DNA of 64,000 bases from Candidatus Melainabacteria bacterium (GCA_003151275.1 PLXC01000136.1:1-64000), one strand, 5' to 3'; shown: positions 1 to 8,714, numbered from the stretch's first letter. Translations and numbers: made by a program. The notes: a model not told the origin generated them from the letters alone.

Positions 1-147
1 ATTGAGCGAGCCTATTTCCCGCCTGATACCTTTGCCAAACCGAAGAATTATAAATTAGTCGACAATTTTGTCGCTCTCAGGACCGGTTCAACGAATGTAC
101 CGGCGCCTTCAGCTCATGCACTCGACTATATGCTGGATAAAAAATAG
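1..147 (+). CDS. C-terminal end of an unidentified protein (5' end outside window)
   Basis: An open frame runs from the first base to a TAG at 145-147 and encodes 48 residues ending LDYMLDKK. The start lies upstream of the window. I do not recognise the family from this fragment. It converges on murT, and a hairpin lies between the two genes. It could only be named from the upstream sequence. Confidence 0.55.
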   Translation: MERAYFPPDTFAKPKNYKLVDNFVALRTGSTNVPAPSAHALDYMLDKK

Positions 148-176
148 GCTTGTTGCTGTGCGACTGATTTAAGTTC

Positions 177-216
177 GCATGCGGGTTGATCTCGGCATGA
201 TGTGAGATCGGCATGC
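177..216. terminator. hairpin between convergent genes, possible bidirectional terminator
   Basis: GATCTC (188-193) pairs with GAGATC (204-209). Outside it, GCATGC (177-182) pairs with GCATGC (211-216), with a small internal loop. It lies between two converging genes. There is no clear T-run, so a terminator role is inferred from position. Confidence 0.35.
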
Positions 217-258
217 TGATGTATTTTGGCTGCTTGTTGACGGTCGGATGCTAGCACC

Positions 259-1650
259 CTAAGTTCCGGCGAGTGTGTAACCTCGCCCCTTGAGGATCTT
301 CTGCATTTCCAGTAAGCATGTGTAGGTTGGCATGATCCATAAAGTTTCGCCGGGCTGCACCAAATCTAGTGCCTGATCCAGAGCTTTGTCGAGCTTGGGT
401 TCCGTAAGGATATTTTCTCTGGACACGCCGGCGTACTTCATCCGTACGGCCATGTCTTCTGCGCGCTGCCCGCTCACGACCATTTTCTTAGCGTGCGAGG
501 CCAGCAACTCGAAATCTGCATCCCATAGCCACGATATGTCCCGTCCGTCGGCCAGATTGTCGTTGATCGAGATCAATATTCGGGCATTGGGATCCGCGGC
601 CACTGCGCTAATTGCTTGACTGGCACCGGCGGGATTTTTGATTAGTTGGATCAAAACTGATTTACCGGCAATTGAGATTCTCTCCGAGCGACCAAATAAT
701 GTTTGATAGTTTTTCAGACCCTGTCGGATCGTTTCAATCGTCACCCCAAGAGAAGCGGCACTAGCAGCTGCAGCAAGGGCGTTGTAGACATTGAACATGC
801 CTGGCAATGGCACTACTGCATCGGCTTTTCGCTCATCAATGGAAAGGATGAAAGTCGAGCCAGTCGGTCCGACTTCTACATCACTTGCTTTGATTCGGGA
901 TACCGGTCGCATGTGCTCACATTTTGTACAGCTCCAGTGTCCTAATTGGCCGTAGAACACTAAAGTATACGCAGTCTCGGCGCCACATTGGGCACAATAA
1001 GACAGTTCCATCGATTGAACGCCCATACCATCTGCGGTGGCAGCAGCAGGTTTTTGCTCCTGCCCTTTTATTGATTCGACACCGAAAAATATTCGGGGAC
1101 ACTCGGGCACAAGCTGGCTAACGTTAGGATCATCGGCGTTTAAAATTGCCAAGGTTTTGTTTTCGATAATTCCTTTGGAGATTAGTTTCGCGGTCGTATC
1201 CAGTTCACCAAAACGATCGAGTTGATCGCGAAATAAATTTGTGACAACAACTTGGGTCAGTTTTACTTCTTTAGCAATCAAAGGCAATGCTGCTTCGTCA
1301 GTTTCAAACAAGCAGTAATCGGCTGTTAGTTTGCCACTCCAACTTGCTGATTCAACAAGGCTGGCTGTGATTCCTGCAACCAGATTGGCTCCCTGTTTGT
1401 TGTGCACCAGTTCCAAACCGGCGGCACGCAAAATTGATGCTAGCAAACCGGAAGTGGTGCTTTTGCCGTTTGTGCCGGTAACGGCTATGATTCCACTTTT
1501 TGCTTGCTCTGAAAGCTTGGTGAGCACGTTTGGAGCAAATCGTCTGGCCAGTTTGCCGGGCAAATTTGAGCCAAGTCCAGCGCCCATGAATCTAATCGCA
1601 CGGGCAGTAAATTTTCCTGCAACAACTGCAACAGTGTCCGAAGGATCCAT
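259..1650 (-). CDS. murT: Mur ligase family protein, MurT-like lipid II isoglutaminyl synthase subunit
   Basis: This 463-residue protein is a MurT-type Mur ligase. In known systems MurT and the glutaminase GatD amidate the glutamate of the peptidoglycan stem peptide on lipid II in the cytoplasm. The P-loop GTNGKST lies at residues 59-65. A zinc ribbon interrupts the central domain (Cys219, Cys222, Cys241, Cys244), a MurT hallmark. The C-terminal DUF1727 region carries the DISWLWDADFE segment and KNPAGA, as in MurT. It lies 26 bp downstream of nadK on the same strand, so the two are probably co-transcribed. No gatD is seen in the window, although gatD usually neighbours murT. The alternative is another small Mur-ligase paralogue, but the zinc ribbon plus DUF1727 makes MurT the best call. 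Confidence 0.88.
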   Translation of the reverse strand: MDPSDTVAVVAGKFTARAIRFMGAGLGSNLPGKLARRFAPNVLTKLSEQAKSGIIAVTGTNGKSTTSGLLASILRAAGLELVHNKQGANLVAGITASLVESASWSGKLTADYCLFETDEAALPLIAKEVKLTQVVVTNLFRDQLDRFGELDTTAKLISKGIIENKTLAILNADDPNVSQLVPECPRIFFGVESIKGQEQKPAAATADGMGVQSMELSYCAQCGAETAYTLVFYGQLGHWSCTKCEHMRPVSRIKASDVEVGPTGSTFILSIDERKADAVVPLPGMFNVYNALAAAASAASLGVTIETIRQGLKNYQTLFGRSERISIAGKSVLIQLIKNPAGASQAISAVAADPNARILISINDNLADGRDISWLWDADFELLASHAKKMVVSGQRAEDMAVRMKYAGVSRENILTEPKLDKALDQALDLVQPGETLWIMPTYTCLLEMQKILKGRGYTLAGT

Positions 1651-1676
1651 TGCTACCTCTTACGTTTCCGAGCTTT

Positions 1677-2573
1677 TTATACAAACCTGGCGTTGACGTC
1701 TGCCGCGATGTAAGCGCGGAGATAGTGAGGACTTCCCTTAACGATCAGTTCGTCTCCAAGCCCGAATTGATAGTCTATATGTTGGCCGTCAATATGCAAA
1801 ACTCCGGTCCTCATCTGCGAAACAATGCGTATCTCTTGAGAGTGATCGAGCACGCCTTTCAAAAATTGATAGTGCTCACCTGGTCGCATGCAGGGCTCGC
1901 GAACTATAAACTGGTAACGGTTGTCCATAATCGGCAGCACTTCCCCACCAGCTGACCTGAGTGAGCCAGTTGAACCACCTGGTGTACCAATCCACATACC
2001 CGAAGACCTTTGTTCTTCGCGGGCATCGCCCAACTCCAGGAAGTAGCGGCTTGTAGCAGCCGGGTTCGAATGCGCGACGAGCACTTCATTTAATACCAAC
2101 TCAGGCAAAACGGAACCGTTTAACCAGAGTTCGAGGCGCAAAATTGGTCTCGTGGACAGTTCACCAGCCTCTATTTGCTCGAGAATTTCTTTTAAATTTT
2201 TCTCGTTGCCGAGACAAAAGTGTCCGAAACTGGAAGAACTTGACGAGTTAATACCCAACACTGGAATGCTATCAACCGAGTGAGAGGCGTCTAGAAACGT
2301 GCCGTCGCCGCCAACCGAGATGACCAAATCAACATCAGTTACCTTCTGAGTCAGCTCAGAGCGCGCCACTGAGCGGTATTCGACCCCTCTTTTACGAAGT
2401 TCCTTCTCAAGTAGTTCGAGCGTCTCAACGTGCTCGTTATGGGCAACCTTGACGCGAGTGACAACCTCGCTACCCTCTTCAAGGAGCTTTAGAAAGCGCG
2501 ATTCTCTATGCTCGAGAGCTTGGATCTGGAAGGTGGACTTCTTGTGGAGTATCAAAACCTTGCGGAGTTTCAC
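1677..2573 (-). CDS. nadK: NAD kinase
   Basis: This 298-residue ATP-NAD kinase phosphorylates NAD+ to NADP+ in the cytoplasm. The diagnostic GGDGT motif sits in VISVGGDGTFLDASHS near residue 90. The NE motif with the substrate loop follows (NEVLVAHSNPAA), then the glycine-rich GTPGGSTGSLRSAGG of the C-terminal beta domain. The start is a GTG at 2573 giving MKLRKVLILHKKS; no ATG lies nearby and no strong ribosome binding site is visible. It is divergent from alaS and directly precedes murT. Length and motifs are normal for the family. Confidence 0.93.
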   Translation of the reverse strand: MKLRKVLILHKKSTFQIQALEHRESRFLKLLEEGSEVVTRVKVAHNEHVETLELLEKELRKRGVEYRSVARSELTQKVTDVDLVISVGGDGTFLDASHSVDSIPVLGINSSSSSSFGHFCLGNEKNLKEILEQIEAGELSTRPILRLELWLNGSVLPELVLNEVLVAHSNPAATSRYFLELGDAREEQRSSGMWIGTPGGSTGSLRSAGGEVLPIMDNRYQFIVREPCMRPGEHYQFLKGVLDHSQEIRIVSQMRTGVLHIDGQHIDYQFGLGDELIVKGSPHYLRAYIAADVNARFV

Positions 2574-2757
2574 CGGGGGCCGCCTGTAACCAGAAAATCA
2601 TTAGCAGGAAGGTTAGCAGATCCAGCTTATCATTGCTACATCCGCAGCCCTCCTTGAACAAAGTGAACTGTAGACGGTGTCTGGGTTTTCGCGTTCCGTT
2701 ACGAAGTAAAAAATTACGGCATTTGTAGGATATACTCAATAGAGTTTGTTTAGAGCG

Positions 2758-2782
2758 CTGGGAGCGCCGGCTTAGAGCTGGC
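2758..2782. repeat. GC-rich palindromic repeat (copy 1) in the alaS leader
   Basis: CTGGGAGCGCCGGCT is followed by TAG and then AGCTGGC. GCCGGCT pairs with AGCTGGC (7 bp, one G-T). The same CTGGGAGCGCCGGC start and hairpin recur at 8587-8612, so this is a dispersed REP-like element. Here it lies about 90 bases upstream of alaS. Confidence 0.5.
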
Positions 2783-2832
2783 TTCGACAGCGAAAGCGGT
2801 GTCCGTCGAGTCGCCAGGATGGCTGAGCTCCC
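2760..2832 (+). promoter_or_regulatory. potentially structured alaS 5' leader
   Basis: GGGAGC (2760-2765) can pair with GCTCCC (2827-2832) and enclose two hairpins: GCCGGCT/AGCTGGC (2766-2782) and TCGAC/GTCGA (2784-2788 with 2805-2809). This forms a three-way shape ending about 36 bases before the alaS ATG. No T-box sequence or terminator is visible, so a regulatory role is only inferred. Confidence 0.3.
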
Positions 2833-2868
2833 GGAACGTACGGCGTTTACATCAATTTGGAGGGGAAA

Positions 2869-5562
2869 ATGGCACTGTCTGGTTCGCAAATCAGGGATAA
2901 GTTTATTGAATACTTCCGCGATCAGCGCGGACATTCATACTTGCCCAGCTCCAGTTTGATACCTGACAATCCAACCCTGCTTCTGACTTCAGCCGGCATG
3001 GTGCAGTTTGTGCCAATCTTTCTTGGTCAAGCGCCTGCACCTGAGCCACCTAGAGCAGTGACTGTGCAGAAATGCGCCCGCGCCGGCGGTAAGGATTCCG
3101 ACATTGAAAATGTGGGAAGAACCGCTCGCCATCATAGTTTCTTCGAGATGCTCGGTAACTTCAGCTTTGGAGATTATTTCAAGAAAGAAGTAATTCCATG
3201 GGCGTGGGAGTTTGTCACCAAGGATTTGGGACTGGAACCAGAAAAACTTTACGTCACTATTTTCAAAGGCGATGAGCTCAATGCTGCCGACGAAGAAGCC
3301 TTTGAAATCTGGAATAAGACGGTCGGCGTGCCAGCTGAGCGGATCATCAGGATGTCTCGCTCTGACAATTTCTGGGGACCTCCTGGTCCGACTGGTCCTT
3401 GTGGACCATGTTCCGAAATCTACTATGATCGCGGTGAAAAGTTCGGTTGCAGTTCTGATCCAACCAAATGCGGCATAGGCCTGTGTGAATGTGACAGATA
3501 TCTTGAATTCTGGAATCTCGTCTTCATGGAAATGTTCAAGGACGATAAAGGCAATTTCTCTCCTTTAGCCAAAAAGAACGTCGATACAGGATCAGGTCTG
3601 GAACGGGTTGCCTTAATCTTGCAGAAGAAAGACAACAACTACGAAACCGATTTGTTTTTCCCCATTCTTCAAGAAGTGTCGAGACTAGCTGGTGTTCCGT
3701 ATGTTGGTGGTGTGCCGAAAGCTGAGGATTGGACAAAGTCCGAAGTCAAAAAAGACAGCTATCTTAAAATCATTTCCGATCACACACGCGCAGTAACGTT
3801 CTTGGTCGCTGATGGCGTGCGTACCAGCAACATCGGGCGCGGTTACGTGCTCAGATTTATTCTCAGAAGAGCGGCTCGATTTGGCAGATTGCTCGGGATC
3901 ACCGAACCGTTCATTTACAAGCTGGTACCAAAAGTGGTGGAGCTTTATGGCTCACATTATCCCGAGCTGCGCAACGAACAATTGATCTCTCAAATCATCA
4001 AGGACGAGGAAGAGCGCTTCTCCAAGACGATTGATCGAGGCATGAATTTGCTCAACGAATTGCTCGCAGGTGACAAGCCCGAGATTCCGGGACAAGCAGC
4101 TTTCAACTTGTATGCCACCTTTGGCTTTCCGATTGAATTGACGCGGGAAATCGCCGAAGAACATGGCAAGACTGTTGACATGGTTGGTTTTAACGAAGCA
4201 AGAAAAGCGCACGAAGAGGCTTCAGCGGGAAGTAAATTCAATGTGATCATTGCCGGTGACGAAGCTTTCGGTAAGGTTCTCAAAGAGCATGGTAAGACGA
4301 AATTCACCGGCTACAAGAATTTGGAATCAGCGGGCAACGTCCTGGCCATCATTAAAGACGGCAAGCTTGTTGATCACGCTGAAGAGGGCGAAGAAGTTGA
4401 GTTGCTCCTCAATGAAACTCCCTTCTACGCAGAGTCTGGCGGGCAAGTCGGCGATACCGGCATCATGGAAAACAGAGCTGCGCGCTTGAATGTTTTGGAT
4501 ACTAGAAAACACGAAGGCCTGCATGTCCACAAGGTGCGCGCCTTGTCGGGATTGTTGGAGCCGGGACAAGAGCTGACCACAGCAGTTGATCGCGATCGCA
4601 GAACTGCAACAATGTTGCACCATAGCGCCGCTCATATTTTTCACGCCGCAATCCGACAGCTGCTCGGCAATCACGTGGCTCAGGCTGGTTCGCAAGTTGG
4701 TCCACAAACGATGCGTTTTGACTTCTCGTTTGAGCGTCAACCGACTTCAGCTGAACTGAAAAAAATCGAATCCACAATGAACGAGTGGGTGCGTTTGAAT
4801 CTTCCTGTCACGACAGAAGAGATGCCGATCGAAGAAGCGAAGAGAACTGGTGCTGTTGCCATGTTCGGTGAGAAATATGGCGACGTTGTCCGTGTTTTAA
4901 AAATGGGCGATGTCAGCCTGGAATTTTGTGGTGGCACTCACGTCTCTAATACCGGTGAAATTGGACCGATTAAAATCATTTCCGAAGGTAGTATCGCATC
5001 TGGTGTGCGTCGGGTAGAAGCACTGGCTGGTCCAACCGCCTGGAATCATATTGCCCAGAGCATGTCGTTGTTGACGGATGCCTCAGGTATCCTCCGTGTC
5101 AAGCCTGCGGATCTGGCCAATCAAATCGAACGTTTGCAAGAACAACTTAAGCAAAAAGACAAAGCGTTGCAAGCAAGAGAAGAAGAACTTGCCTTTATGC
5201 GCGTTTCTACTTTGCGCCCAGAAAGGCTGGGGCGGATTGATTTGATTGCAGGTGAGTTGCAAGGTATGTCGCCTGAGGGACTGAAGAGTGCCGTGGAAAA
5301 AATGCGTAATCAAAGCAACGCAACGGTTGTTTTGCTCGCCTCTTCTTCGGGTCCAGACAAAGTCTCGATCGCGGCAGGCGTCGCTGATACTTTGGTTAAA
5401 GATGGAATTAGCGCTGGTAATTTAGTTAAGGATTTTGCGGCAGTCTGCGGGGGCGGCGGCGGCGGCAAGCCACAGGTGGCGCAAGCAGGTGGCAAGGACC
5501 CTTCTAAAATCGCGGACGCCTTCACTCAATTGAAACGAGCCCTTGCAGAGAAATCCGGTTAA
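2869..5562 (+). CDS. alaS: alanine--tRNA ligase
   Basis: This 897-residue class II synthetase charges tRNA-Ala. The catalytic core is at the N-terminus (HHSFFEMLGNFSFGDYF and GPPGPTGPCGPCSEIYYD). The editing domain has the zinc-binding HHSAAH and the CGGTHVSNTGEIG motif. The C-terminal DHHA1 domain contains a glycine run followed by KPQVAQAGGKDPSK. I chose the ATG at 2869 because it has a strong Shine-Dalgarno (GGAGGGG) three bases upstream; an in-frame TTG at 2857 lies before that site. Length and domain order are typical. It is divergent from nadK and followed by an RNase HI gene 79 bp downstream. Confidence 0.97.
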   Translation: MALSGSQIRDKFIEYFRDQRGHSYLPSSSLIPDNPTLLLTSAGMVQFVPIFLGQAPAPEPPRAVTVQKCARAGGKDSDIENVGRTARHHSFFEMLGNFSFGDYFKKEVIPWAWEFVTKDLGLEPEKLYVTIFKGDELNAADEEAFEIWNKTVGVPAERIIRMSRSDNFWGPPGPTGPCGPCSEIYYDRGEKFGCSSDPTKCGIGLCECDRYLEFWNLVFMEMFKDDKGNFSPLAKKNVDTGSGLERVALILQKKDNNYETDLFFPILQEVSRLAGVPYVGGVPKAEDWTKSEVKKDSYLKIISDHTRAVTFLVADGVRTSNIGRGYVLRFILRRAARFGRLLGITEPFIYKLVPKVVELYGSHYPELRNEQLISQIIKDEEERFSKTIDRGMNLLNELLAGDKPEIPGQAAFNLYATFGFPIELTREIAEEHGKTVDMVGFNEARKAHEEASAGSKFNVIIAGDEAFGKVLKEHGKTKFTGYKNLESAGNVLAIIKDGKLVDHAEEGEEVELLLNETPFYAESGGQVGDTGIMENRAARLNVLDTRKHEGLHVHKVRALSGLLEPGQELTTAVDRDRRTATMLHHSAAHIFHAAIRQLLGNHVAQAGSQVGPQTMRFDFSFERQPTSAELKKIESTMNEWVRLNLPVTTEEMPIEEAKRTGAVAMFGEKYGDVVRVLKMGDVSLEFCGGTHVSNTGEIGPIKIISEGSIASGVRRVEALAGPTAWNHIAQSMSLLTDASGILRVKPADLANQIERLQEQLKQKDKALQAREEELAFMRVSTLRPERLGRIDLIAGELQGMSPEGLKSAVEKMRNQSNATVVLLASSSGPDKVSIAAGVADTLVKDGISAGNLVKDFAAVCGGGGGGKPQVAQAGGKDPSKIADAFTQLKRALAEKSG

Positions 5563-5641
5563 GATCAAAAGCGTTCAAGTTAAAGTGGGTTGAACCTTAA
5601 CGGAAGCATTGGCTCAGTCCCGCGTGGACGAGGAGAGTTCG

Positions 5642-6055
5642 TTGACGGACGGACTGCTTGTGATATATGCCGATGGTGGCTCCAGGGGTAATCCAGGGCC
5701 AGCTGGCGCTGGCGCACATCTCACTGTGGATGGACGGATTGTTGCTCAATTGAGCAAATTTATCGGCGTCGCCACTAATAACGTGGCGGAATATACCGGG
5801 CTGTTAATTGGTCTTGAGAAAGCTCTTGAGATGGGCTACAAGCGCGTGGAAGTGCGCATGGATTCAGAACTTATCGTCAAGCAGATGATCGGAGTTTATA
5901 AAGTCAAGAACGAGAATCTGCAGACTTTGTTTCGCAAAGCGGACACTCTGGCAACCAGATTTTCGGAATTCAAAATTGTTCATGTCAGACGTGCATACAA
6001 TAAAGACGCGGATCGTTTAGCCAATCAGGCTATGGATCTTGCGGCACAAACATAA
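5642..6055 (+). CDS. ribonuclease HI family protein
   Basis: This short RNase HI-fold protein (about 137 residues) should cleave RNA in RNA-DNA hybrids. The first acidic ligand is in YADGGSRGNPGPAGAGA. The second is Glu in NNVAEYTGLLIGLEKAL, the third is Asp in VRMDSELIVKQM, and the last is Asp in YNKDADRLANQAMD, so the DEDD set is present. I chose the TTG at 5642 because AGGAG lies six bases upstream. An upstream TTG at 5609 gives 148 residues but has its GGAAG only two bases away. It follows alaS on the same strand. It resembles the compact RNase HI proteins without the basic protrusion rather than classical RnhA. Confidence 0.9.
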   Translation: MTDGLLVIYADGGSRGNPGPAGAGAHLTVDGRIVAQLSKFIGVATNNVAEYTGLLIGLEKALEMGYKRVEVRMDSELIVKQMIGVYKVKNENLQTLFRKADTLATRFSEFKIVHVRRAYNKDADRLANQAMDLAAQT

Positions 6056-6081
6056 GTTGGGCGGCTTGCAACAGCGGTCGA

Positions 6082-6121
6082 GCAGCTAGGGCGCTCCTCG
6101 GATAAACTATCCTCAGATAAC
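6082..6121. repeat. GGATA/TATCC palindromic repeat (copy E)
   Basis: GGGCGCTCCTCGGATA is followed by AAC and TATCCTCAGATAAC. GGATA (6100-6104) pairs with TATCC (6108-6112), with further flanking symmetry. It closely matches the element at 49325-49356 and the ATCCGAGGATAG cores near 20.4-20.6 kb and 35.9 kb. It sits directly upstream of the 6139 gene. Confidence 0.5.
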
Positions 6122-6138
6122 ATCGGGAGGTTGCAGCG

Positions 6139-6816
6139 ATGGTTTTTTCTTGGTCGGAAGCCAAAAGGATTTTCTTCTGGTGCATCGGACTTTGCTTTGT
6201 AGTTCTCTCTTGCGTGAGACCGGCACTAGCAGAGGCCCCTCCGGTAATAATCGCGGTTGTGGCGGGCGGTGGCAGTGGACAAGAGCAAGAAGTTGTTGAT
6301 CGGATCAGTGGCCAACTTCAAAATAATCAAGATGTGATGCTCAGTACTGTCAACCCGGACTGGTATGTGGTCTGCAACATTAAGGAGATGTTGGATCAAA
6401 ACAGCGGACAAATACGCTACAACGGCGTTGTCACCACTAAAACAACGAAAGGTCACATAATCAACACAGTTTCCTTGCAGAAGTACAATCAAGACTTTTC
6501 GTTAACTCCTGGTACGCAACTTAACAAGAAACTGGTCGATAATGCAGTTCAAGATGTTATTGCAGGATTGTGCGATCGTGCCGCCGGACCGATTCAACAT
6601 GCAATTGAGATTGAGATGGAGACTCGAGAACGTATGATCAAGGCCACAGTTCTTGGGCAACATGGCAAGTACGATGAGGCTATCGCTTTGTTACGACCGA
6701 TCAGTCCGGAGACGCCTCACTTTGAGGCAGTCGTCGCTTTGACTCGTAAACTCGAAAATCAGAGGGATGGTAAACCTGCGCCTCCTTCTACGCATCGTAA
6801 GCCCGCCGCACATTAG
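6139..6816 (+). CDS. secreted protein of unknown function, upstream of a CsgG-like gene
   Basis: A 225-residue protein with a signal peptide (hydrophobic stretch about residues 9-28, cleavage likely after ALA at about 31). The mature part has a mixed alpha/beta look. A single TPR-like unit lies near residues 175-195 (GQHGKYDEAIALLRPI), followed by a Pro-rich, basic tail. The start has GGGAGG upstream at 6124-6129. The next gene encodes a CsgG-domain protein, so a role in the same envelope assembly is plausible. I do not recognise a named family. No lipobox cysteine is evident at the cleavage site. Confidence 0.75.
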   Translation: MVFSWSEAKRIFFWCIGLCFVVLSCVRPALAEAPPVIIAVVAGGGSGQEQEVVDRISGQLQNNQDVMLSTVNPDWYVVCNIKEMLDQNSGQIRYNGVVTTKTTKGHIINTVSLQKYNQDFSLTPGTQLNKKLVDNAVQDVIAGLCDRAAGPIQHAIEIEMETRERMIKATVLGQHGKYDEAIALLRPISPETPHFEAVVALTRKLENQRDGKPAPPSTHRKPAAH

Positions 6817-6919
6817 CGAGAAATTAACCTGACAGGTTCTGCCAGTCGCATGCTTAACAAAAAGGGGTTTCGCCCGCTGTATCGAATCCAGTAAACTTTT
6901 AGGCTAGTGCCTGCGTTTA

Positions 6920-6933
6920 GCCGTATATACGGC
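6920..6933. promoter_or_regulatory. 14-bp perfect palindrome upstream of the CsgG-like gene
   Basis: GCCGTATATACGGC is its own reverse complement and lies 41 bases before the ATG at 6975. It could be a dimeric regulator's operator or a short hairpin in the leader. There is no binding evidence. Confidence 0.35.
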
Positions 6934-6974
6934 ACACGGAAACCAATTCCAATCTTGGTAGGAGAGAACATAAG

Positions 6975-8066
6975 ATGAATGCGCGTAAGACCAGTGCAAT
7001 GCTAATCGCACTTCTTTTCGTTGTGAACTTGATATTGCCGCAGCAGGCTTTGGCTGGTGCGAAAAGACGCATCGCCATTATGCCTTTTGATTACGGTGCA
7101 GTTCAAGGCGGCCAAGTTGGCACCTATGACGTTGGTAAAGGCATAGTCAGTCTGCTGATCACTAAGCTGGTCAACGATGGCACTTATTCAGTAGTTGATC
7201 GACAAATGCTCGATTCAATTTTGAAGGAACAGAATTTTTCAGTTAGCGATCGCGCCGATCCAGCGACAGCTGTCAAAATCGGTAAATTATTGAGTATTGA
7301 CGCTATGGTCGTTGGCACTGTCACTAATTTCGGTTTTGAAAACAAAACTGTTAGTGCAAGCGGCGCAGTCGGTGCCCTGGGATACGTTCCTTACGGTGGA
7401 TATCTCGGCATGTTCGGCGGCGCCAGCAGCCACAAGAGCACCGTCAAAGTGGCAATCGACGCTCGTATTATCGACGTTGCTACCGGTGAAATTCTAGGTG
7501 CTGTACACGGCACCGGCGAATCACTTCGCAAAGGTGTGTCATTGTTTGGTGGTGGTGCTGGTTTCGATATGGGCTCTTCCGATTTCGCCAGTTCTATCGC
7601 CGGTGAAGCAACAATGCAGGCCGTTGATGGCTTGGGCGCTCAGCTCAACGCACTGGCGGCAAAAATTCCTGACAATCAATCACTTGCAGCTGCTAACGTG
7701 CAAGGAAAAATCGCTGACGTAACCGGCACCCAAGTAGTCGTCAACCTCGGCAAAAACAACGGTTTAGCCACAGGTGATAATTTGCAAGTGCAACGAGCAT
7801 ACAAGACGATCAAAGACCCAGCCAGCGGGAAGGTGTTGAAGGAATTGGTCAATACAATCGCCATCATTAAGCTGAGCCAAGTTGAAACTGACAATTCCAC
7901 AGGCAATATCACTAAAGGTTCTGGTGTCAAAGTTGGTGATAACGTCACCAAGGTCACTACAGATGTTTCAGCTGTGGTAGTGCAACCGGTACCTGGAAAT
8001 GATGTTTCTCCGATCCGTTCAGTGAGCGCAACGGGTACAGTGCTAACTCCCAAGAAGAGAAAATAA
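6975..8066 (+). CDS. CsgG family protein (curli-type outer-membrane channel domain)
   Basis: A 363-residue exported protein. A signal peptide (residues 1-28, cleavage near ALAGA) precedes a CsgG domain at about residues 30-230. That domain contains RRIAIMPFDYGAV, a VVDRQMLDSILKEQ helix, KIGKLLSIDAMVVGTVTNFG and a DARIIDVATGEIL strand. A C-terminal region (about 240-330) resembles the FlgT-type C-terminal beta domain (GKIADVTGTQVVVNLGKNNGL). In E. coli CsgG is a lipoprotein pore for curli secretion; here no lipobox cysteine is seen, so soluble or differently anchored forms are possible. The start has GTAGGAGAG upstream. It is followed after 26 bp by a secreted TPR protein and probably co-transcribed with it. 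No curli subunits are visible. Confidence 0.85.
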   Translation: MNARKTSAMLIALLFVVNLILPQQALAGAKRRIAIMPFDYGAVQGGQVGTYDVGKGIVSLLITKLVNDGTYSVVDRQMLDSILKEQNFSVSDRADPATAVKIGKLLSIDAMVVGTVTNFGFENKTVSASGAVGALGYVPYGGYLGMFGGASSHKSTVKVAIDARIIDVATGEILGAVHGTGESLRKGVSLFGGGAGFDMGSSDFASSIAGEATMQAVDGLGAQLNALAAKIPDNQSLAAANVQGKIADVTGTQVVVNLGKNNGLATGDNLQVQRAYKTIKDPASGKVLKELVNTIAIIKLSQVETDNSTGNITKGSGVKVGDNVTKVTTDVSAVVVQPVPGNDVSPIRSVSATGTVLTPKKRK

Positions 8067-8092
8067 ATGAGGGTGGGAGGAGGATAAAGAAA

Positions 8093-8569
8093 ATGACCTT
8101 TGCATTTAATCCAAAACTCCGCAGCTCAGTCTTAATCGCAATCACATTCATAGTGGCAGGCTTTCTAGGCCTGCCTTCTTTTGCGGCCAAACAGCCCACT
8201 GATTGGGACAAGACGTTGAGCAGCGGTTACAATCAACTCACCATGGGCAATACCGAACAAGCGCTGGCGTTTTTTCGGAAACAGTCTCTCAAGTATCCAT
8301 CCTCTGGTGCATGTCACCTGGGAATCGGCAAATGCTTGAAGCGACTGAGCAAGTTCAGCGAAGCAAAGACAGAGTATCGAACGGCCACCCAACTCGAACC
8401 GACTTTGGCAGAGGCTTATTACGAGTTAGGGACTGTGTGCGAAGGAGACCAAGAATGGGATAACGCATCGAAAGCCTTTAGCAAGTTTTTGGAGCTCAAA
8501 CCCGACGCCGGTCAAAGACAAGCAGTGGTGGATCGAATTCGCTTCTGTGAAAGTAAGAAGCCAGGTTAG
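8093..8569 (+). CDS. secreted TPR protein
   Basis: A 158-residue protein with a signal peptide (hydrophobic residues 12-30, cleavage near SFAAK). About three TPR units follow from residue 42: YNQLTMGNTEQALAFF, LGKCL-like and YYELGTVCEGDQEWDNAS. A Shine-Dalgarno (GGAGGA) lies upstream. It sits 26 bp after the CsgG-like gene, so it is likely an accessory or scaffolding partner in that cluster. TPRs bind other proteins; no specific partner can be named. Confidence 0.82.
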   Translation: MTFAFNPKLRSSVLIAITFIVAGFLGLPSFAAKQPTDWDKTLSSGYNQLTMGNTEQALAFFRKQSLKYPSSGACHLGIGKCLKRLSKFSEAKTEYRTATQLEPTLAEAYYELGTVCEGDQEWDNASKAFSKFLELKPDAGQRQAVVDRIRFCESKKPG

Positions 8570-8586
8570 TTGAATGTGCGGCTAAC

Positions 8587-8612
8587 CTGGGAGCGCCGGC
8601 ATCCCTGCCGGC
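8587..8612. repeat. GC-rich palindromic repeat (copy 2)
   Basis: CTGGGAGCGCCGGCA is followed by TCCC and TGCCGGC. GCCGGCA (8595-8601) pairs perfectly with TGCCGGC (8606-8612). It matches the element at 2758-2782. It lies just after a TPR gene, so it may also act as a processing or termination hairpin. Confidence 0.5.
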
Positions 8613-8714
8613 ATCTAACCTGCACGGCAACATTCTTGTCGGTGGAAAAGCAAGAATTGAGTACGGAAATGACTCTAGGCAAAGCATACAAATCGCGAGT
8701 GGGTAATAGGAAAA

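Noticed and set aside
2857..2868. TTG start for alaS adding four residues
   Set aside because: It lies before the strong GGAGGGG site that serves the ATG at 2869.
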